A DNA stretch of 9,455 nt from Hyphomonadaceae bacterium (lineage in GTDB: Bacteria > Pseudomonadota > Alphaproteobacteria > Caulobacterales > Aquidulcibacteraceae): assembly GCA_003526465.1 (NCBI GenBank), contig DPWD01000259.1, positions 254-9,708 of the forward strand, written 5' to 3'. How positions within the stretch are numbered: the first letter of the stretch is position 1; each line of letters begins with the position of its first letter. Shown in pieces: positions 5,711 through 9,455 of this stretch. The translations under genes and the position numbers were made by a program. The notes beneath the pieces are model-generated. The model did no database searches and was not told the DNA's origin. It saw only the letters and a list, made by a program, of their open reading frames with translations.

Positions 5711-6247
5711 GTGGCCGACGACAGAGACCCCAACAAGCGCGACTTCATCTTTATCGCCGCTGGCGCTGTCGCCGCCGTGGGCGCTGGCGCAACGGCTTGG
5801 CCCTTCATCGACCAAATGAACCCGGCGGCCGATACGCGCGCGCTTTCGACCACCGAGGTCGATCTCACCGCGATCGAGATCGGCCAGCAGATCAAGGTGA
5901 TGTGGCAAGGCAAGCCGGTGTTCGTGCGCCACCGCACCGCCAACGAAATCGCCGCCGCGCAGCGCGACGATTACGCCAGCCTCAAGGATCCGCAGAAGGA
6001 CGCCGAGCGCATCGCTCAAGACGACGGCCAGCCAGGCCGGGCCGAATGGTTGATCCTGCAAGCCAATTGCACGCATTTGGGATGCGTTCCGACGTTCGTG
6101 CAGGGCTCGTCCTTCGGCGGCTGGTTCTGCCCTTGCCACGGCTCGGACTACGACACCTCCGGGCGCATTCGCCGCGGCCCTGCACCGGCCAATCTGCCGC
6201 CCGCGCCGTACGTCTTCCTCACCGACACATCCGTCCGCATCGGCTAA
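5711..6247 (+). CDS. petA: Ubiquinol-cytochrome c reductase Rieske iron-sulfur subunit
   Basis: Carries the 2Fe-2S cluster that accepts the first electron from ubiquinol at the Qo site of complex III and passes it to cytochrome c1. It has 178 residues. The N-terminal anchor reads NKRDFIFIAAGAVAAVG (about 8-24) followed by WPFIDQMNPA, the usual Tat-type Rieske anchor, here with Lys-Arg in place of twin Arg. Box I CTHLGC gives cluster ligands C120 and H122 with C125 in the disulfide; box II CPCHGSDYD gives C140 and H143 with disulfide C142. S145 and Y147 are the residues that raise the redox potential in high-potential Rieske proteins. The conserved GPAPANLP loop follows. The GTG start has GGAG 7 bases upstream. 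First gene of petABC, 16 bases before petB. Confidence 0.97.
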   Translation: MADDRDPNKRDFIFIAAGAVAAVGAGATAWPFIDQMNPAADTRALSTTEVDLTAIEIGQQIKVMWQGKPVFVRHRTANEIAAAQRDDYASLKDPQKDAERIAQDDGQPGRAEWLILQANCTHLGCVPTFVQGSSFGGWFCPCHGSDYDTSGRIRRGPAPANLPPAPYVFLTDTSVRIG

Positions 6248-6252
6248 GCCAC

Positions 6253-6263
6253 GGGAGCCACCT
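6253..6263 (+). promoter_or_regulatory. Ribosome-binding site for petB TTG start
   Basis: GGGAG at 6253-6257 lies 6 bases before the TTG at 6264. The next residues (SGPSTYEPKSGFTRWLDKRL) match the usual start of proteobacterial cytochrome b, supporting this rare start codon. Confidence 0.7.
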
Positions 6264-7850
6264 TTGAGCGGTCCTTCAACCTACGAGCCGAAATCGGGCT
6301 TTACCCGCTGGCTGGACAAGCGTCTGCCGATCCTGCGGCTTTCCCATGACAGCTTCGTCGCTTATCCGACGCCGCGGAACTTGAATTATTGGTGGACCTT
6401 CGGGTCGATGTTGTCGCTGTGCCTGGTGGTGCAGATCGTCAGCGGCGTGGTGCTGGCGATGCACTACATCCCACACATCGATTTCGCGTTCGACAGCGTC
6501 CAGCGCATCAAACGCGACGTTCCTTATGGGTGGCTGATCCAGCCGATGCACGCGGTCGGGGCCTCGATGTTCTTCCTTGCGGTCTACGTGCACATGTTCC
6601 GCGGCCTCTATTACGGCTCCTACAAGGCGCCGCGCGAAGTGCTCTGGATTCTGGGCTGCCTGATATACGCGCTGATGGTGGTGACCGCCTTCCTCGGTTA
6701 TTCGCTGCCTTGGGGGCAGATGAGCTTCTGGGCCGCGACCGTAATCACCAACATCCTGGGCGCGCTGCCGTTCGTGGGCGAGAGCATCCAGGTCTGGATC
6801 AGGGGCGGGGGCGCCATCGATCAGGCCACGCTCAACCGGTTCTACTCGTTGCACTATCTGTTGCCGTTCGTGATCGCCGGCGTGGTGGCGTTGCACATCT
6901 GGGCGCTGCACGAAGTCGGGCAGAACAATCCCACTGGCGTGGAGGTGAAGTCGAAGGCCGACACCGTGCCGTTCACCCCGCACGCGACCATCAAGGATTT
7001 GTTCGCAACCTCGCTGTTTGTGATCCTGTTCGCGGTGTTCATGTTCTACATGCCCGACGCGCTCGGGCACGCCGACAATTACATCCGCGCCAACCCGCTG
7101 CAGACCCCGCCTGAGATCGTGCCGGAATGGTATCTGCTGCCGTTTTACGCTGTTCTGAGAGCGTTCGACTTCAACATTGGGCCGATCGATTCCAAGCTTG
7201 CTGGCGTCATCGGGATGTTCGCCTCGATCGGCGTGCTGTTCGTATTGCCTTGGCTCGACACCTCGAAAGTGCGCTCGATGCGCTACCGCCCGATCGCGCA
7301 GCAATGCTTTGTGATCTTCGTGGCTGTTTGCATCGGCCTGGGTTATTGCGGCGGGCAAAACCCGGGCAAGATCCTGGTGCCCACCACCTTCAGCGCGACG
7401 CTGAACTGGGTCGAAGGCGGCCAAATCGAGCAACGCGCCATCGCCGCCGATTCCGCTGGCGCTTTCGACGATGCGGCCGACGCCGCAATTGCGTCTCTGC
7501 CGGAGGGGGCGGCGCTTCCAGCGATCTCCCGCACCGGTGAAACAATCGGCGTCGTCCGCGGCGTTGTCGGCGGCGCCCCGCAAGTTCTGGAGCTGAGCGC
7601 CGCCACGGTCGATGAACTCGAAGCGAAGATCACCGAAGCCAAAGCCGGCGCGACGGCGGCGCCCTATTTCCAGGTCACGCGGACGACCCCGTTCGCCTTC
7701 ACGGTAACGCGGCTCTCGCAAATCCTGACCGCCTATTACTTCCTCTTCTTTCTCGTGATCCTGCCCGTACTCGGCCTCATCGAGACGCCGCGGCGCGTGC
7801 CGGACACCATCGCCAAGCCGGTGACCGGCCAAGCGCAGGGGGCTTCGTGA
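6264..7850 (+). CDS. petB: Cytochrome b of bc1 complex, with large insertion
   Basis: Di-haem membrane core of complex III, forming the Qo and Qi quinone sites. At 528 residues it is about 100 longer than the usual 400-430. Haem ligands are in place: H96 and H110 in helix B (QPMH, VYVHMFRG), H197 and H211 in helix D (SLHYLL, ALHIW), each pair 14 apart, the inner pair binding bL and H110/H211 binding bH. The Qo motif PEWY is at 287-290. Normal family sequence runs to CGGQNPG (about 368) and resumes at SQILTAYYFLFFLVILPVLG (485-504). The roughly 110 residues between are an insertion, Ala/Gly/Glu-rich, ending near TVDELEAKITEAK. By standard topology this loop joins the last two helices on the periplasmic side. 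The TTG start is supported by GGGAG 6 bases upstream. The stop overlaps the petC ATG (TGATG). Confidence 0.96.
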   Translation: MSGPSTYEPKSGFTRWLDKRLPILRLSHDSFVAYPTPRNLNYWWTFGSMLSLCLVVQIVSGVVLAMHYIPHIDFAFDSVQRIKRDVPYGWLIQPMHAVGASMFFLAVYVHMFRGLYYGSYKAPREVLWILGCLIYALMVVTAFLGYSLPWGQMSFWAATVITNILGALPFVGESIQVWIRGGGAIDQATLNRFYSLHYLLPFVIAGVVALHIWALHEVGQNNPTGVEVKSKADTVPFTPHATIKDLFATSLFVILFAVFMFYMPDALGHADNYIRANPLQTPPEIVPEWYLLPFYAVLRAFDFNIGPIDSKLAGVIGMFASIGVLFVLPWLDTSKVRSMRYRPIAQQCFVIFVAVCIGLGYCGGQNPGKILVPTTFSATLNWVEGGQIEQRAIAADSAGAFDDAADAAIASLPEGAALPAISRTGETIGVVRGVVGGAPQVLELSAATVDELEAKITEAKAGATAAPYFQVTRTTPFAFTVTRLSQILTAYYFLFFLVILPVLGLIETPRRVPDTIAKPVTGQAQGAS

Positions 7851-8695
7851 TGTTGCGCGCTTTGACCATCAGCGCGGTCGCCGCCGCGGCCGCGATCGGC
7901 GTCGCGTTCGCCGCCGGCGAAGGCGGCCATGTCGAGGATTATCCGTTCAGCTTCGACAGCCCGGTCGGCGGCTATGACATGGGCGCGGTGCAGCGGGGAT
8001 ATCAGGTCTACGCCGAAGTCTGCGCGAGCTGCCACGCCGTGGAGCATCTCGCTTACCGCCATCTCGGCGAAGAGGGCGGGCCGTTCGCGGCCTACATAGT
8101 GCGCAATCATGAGACCGGCGAAGAGGAAATGGTCGTCCACAAGCCCGAGCATGGCGGGCGCTTCGTCGATGTAACCGACAACCCTTATGTGCGCGCCATC
8201 GCGCAGGCCGCCATCATCGGCGACATCGATCCCAACACCGGCCAACCGGTCGATCGCCCGGGGCGCATCTCCGACAAATTCCGCCGCCCGTTCCCCAACG
8301 AGATCGCTGCGCGCGCGTCCAACGCCGGCGCTTATCCGCCCGACCTCTCGGTCATCGTTCCGGCGCGGCACGGCGGCGCAGATTATGTGCGAGCGTTCTT
8401 GCTAGGGTTCACTGGAGAAGAGGACGGAACTCTGTTCATAAACACGGCGTTCCCTGGCGGGCGCACGGCCATGGCGCCGCAGCTTATGGAAGGCAGGGTC
8501 GCCTACGCCGACGCCGACACGCCGCAGACGGCCGAGCAATACGCCACCGACGTCGCCACTTTCCTGCAATGGGCGGCCGATCCGCATATGGAGCAACGCA
8601 AGAAAACCGGCATCGTGGTGCTTGCGTTCCTGGCGGTGTTGGCTGGCCTGCTCTATCTCGCCTACAAGCAGGTCTGGCGTGGCGAGAGCCACTGA
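7850..8695 (+). CDS. petC: Cytochrome c1
   Basis: Membrane-anchored c-type haem subunit of complex III that takes electrons from the Rieske protein and passes them to cytochrome c. It has 281 residues from the ATG at 7850, chosen because AGGGGG lies 7 bases upstream; GTG 7847 is the alternative. Residues 1-22 form a signal peptide (MLRALTISAVAAAAAIGVAF). Haem motif CASCH is at 58-62. NAGAYPPDLSVIVPARHGGA (158-177) and FPGGRTAMAPQL are characteristic of c1; the Met of AMAP (208) is the likely sixth haem ligand. A C-terminal helix (about 253-272, GIVVLAFLAVLAGLLYLAYK) anchors the protein with a short basic cytoplasmic tail. It is translationally coupled to petB and is encoded separately rather than as a cytochrome b/c1 fusion. 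The convergent carbonic anhydrase gene ends 24 bases beyond its stop. Confidence 0.97.
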   Translation: MLRALTISAVAAAAAIGVAFAAGEGGHVEDYPFSFDSPVGGYDMGAVQRGYQVYAEVCASCHAVEHLAYRHLGEEGGPFAAYIVRNHETGEEEMVVHKPEHGGRFVDVTDNPYVRAIAQAAIIGDIDPNTGQPVDRPGRISDKFRRPFPNEIAARASNAGAYPPDLSVIVPARHGGADYVRAFLLGFTGEEDGTLFINTAFPGGRTAMAPQLMEGRVAYADADTPQTAEQYATDVATFLQWAADPHMEQRKKTGIVVLAFLAVLAGLLYLAYKQVWRGESH

Positions 8696-8719
8696 CGGGT
8701 AAGAGCCCGCGCATCCGCC

Positions 8720-9454
8720 TCAGAGTCCCAGCAGCACCGTGCGCTGGTTGAGCGTCTGGAGATGGCGCGAACTGGCCCCAAGCGCTTCGCGCAGCGCCGC
8801 GATCTGAGCGGGCGAACCCTGGATCGGCGTGCGCAGCACGTTCCAGCGCACGCCTTGCGTGCACGGGGGCGTTGTCAAAGAGCCCGCATAGGCAAAGTAG
8901 GTGCGGTCGTTCGGCAGCAGTGCGTTAGGATCGAGGGAGAGGTGGCTGGCCTCGCCTTGCGCATGCGGTTTATGCTGGAGAAGCGCTGCTAGCGCGGCAT
9001 TCTCCGCGCCTTCCTCGATAAAAACGCCGACAACCGCCAACCGGCCTGTGCTGTTGCGGTGCACGAAGTGAAGCTCGACAGGGTAGGCGCGGCCGTCGAG
9101 CGTGTGCTCGGCCGGTGCATGGAAATGGAACTGGGCCAGATTGTACGCATCGGCGCCGATGGTGACGAGCGAGGTCGTGTTTTCCGGCGTGAATTGCAGC
9201 GTATGGCCATTGTTGAGGAATGCGCCCTCGAACGGCAAATAGCGCGGATTGAGATCGGGGACTTCCGAAACGGGGGCAGCACTCGACAAATTGATTGGCG
9301 ATTGCTCAGCCCCGGCGCCGCAGGCGTCGGCATTGTTGGCCCATGCGGTTTGATCCGAATAGGTCCAATGGGCGGGGTCGTGGTTCGTGGCCGGCGCCCC
9401 GCCGTGCGCGGCGGCTGGTTGCGCATGCCCATCGCTGCCCGAGGGCGCGCCATG
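8720..9454 (-). CDS. Alpha-carbonic anhydrase, 5' end beyond window
   Basis: Zinc enzyme interconverting CO2 and bicarbonate; bacterial alpha-type enzymes are normally exported to the periplasm. The frame is open from the right edge (244 residues visible), well upstream of the TTG at 9289 that would be the longest in-window start with a start codon. The upstream part carries family motifs HWTYSD (29-34) and EQSPINL (50-56), so a start at 9289 would be wrong. Zinc ligands are H110 and H112 (QFHFHAPAEH) and H129 (ELHFVHRN), spaced as in bacterial alpha enzymes. NNGHTLQF supplies the proton-shuttle His (84). SLTTPPCTQGV holds the active-site Thr (194) and C198, which should pair with C45. The first 30 visible residues are rich in His, Ala and Gly, a probable export-side linker. 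The signal peptide must lie outside the window. Convergent with petC. Confidence 0.95.
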   Translation of the reverse strand, partial: HGAPSGSDGHAQPAAAHGGAPATNHDPAHWTYSDQTAWANNADACGAGAEQSPINLSSAAPVSEVPDLNPRYLPFEGAFLNNGHTLQFTPENTTSLVTIGADAYNLAQFHFHAPAEHTLDGRAYPVELHFVHRNSTGRLAVVGVFIEEGAENAALAALLQHKPHAQGEASHLSLDPNALLPNDRTYFAYAGSLTTPPCTQGVRWNVLRTPIQGSPAQIAALREALGASSRHLQTLNQRTVLLGL

Positions 9455-9455
9455 G

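Noticed and set aside
6276..7832. 518-codon open frame on the minus strand opposite petB
   Set aside because: It is antisense to a clearly conserved cytochrome b; the translation is low-complexity in charged residues and matches no family. It arises from GC-rich codon use.
8696..8709. Possible terminator hairpin between petC and the carbonic anhydrase gene
   Set aside because: Only a 4-bp CGGG/CCCG stem with a 6-base loop and no T tract on either strand; too weak.
8720..9289. Carbonic anhydrase starting at the TTG at 9289
   Set aside because: The same frame upstream carries the conserved HWTY and QSPINL motifs, so the gene continues past the window edge.

Overview
High-GC alphaproteobacterial DNA. 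The evidence is a divergent pair of blocks: petA-petB-petC (the cytochrome bc1 complex, with separate cytochrome b and c1 genes) on the + strand, and trmL-hemF on the - strand. I recall this neighbourhood from alphaproteobacterial genomes. Start codons are often GTG or TTG. I cannot name the genus; a Caulobacterales/Hyphomonadaceae-like organism is a guess.

The window has two halves. Right half (about 3480-9455), housekeeping. A DUF4328-type membrane protein, hemF (oxygen-dependent coproporphyrinogen III oxidase) and trmL (tRNA wobble 2'-O-methyltransferase) lie on the - strand. The Rieske protein, cytochrome b and cytochrome c1 lie on the + strand. An alpha-type carbonic anhydrase then faces petC and runs off the right edge; its frame continues well beyond the first in-window start codon. 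HemF makes a haem precursor and bc1 consumes haem in cytochromes b and c1, so the pairing makes sense. Cytochrome b carries an unusual insertion of about 110 residues between its last two membrane helices, on the periplasmic side.

Left half (1-3403), an accessory region read entirely on the - strand, which looks like a graveyard of RHS-type polymorphic toxin cassettes. From right to left: an intact ParD-type antitoxin; a ParE toxin whose 3' end has been replaced; the orphan C-terminal end of a possible papain-like (N-C motif) toxin; a four-helix membrane protein; a short RHS core fragment with an internal stop; a 5'-truncated RHS gene with a complete core and a short, unrecognised C-terminal tip; two or three tiny overlapping genes, two encoding membrane proteins; and the start of another RHS core fragment that leaves the window at position 1. 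Both short core fragments begin within a few bases of the stop codon of a small gene, which is what repeated displacement of core-tip-immunity modules would leave. Almost every junction is a 1-4 base stop/start overlap, so the block could be read as one translationally coupled message.

The main items for a second look are the RHS tip with its overlapping small membrane genes, the ParE/toxin-tail junction with a seven-T slippery-looking tract, and the cytochrome b insertion. No tRNA, rRNA, CRISPR array, IS element or convincing terminator was seen.
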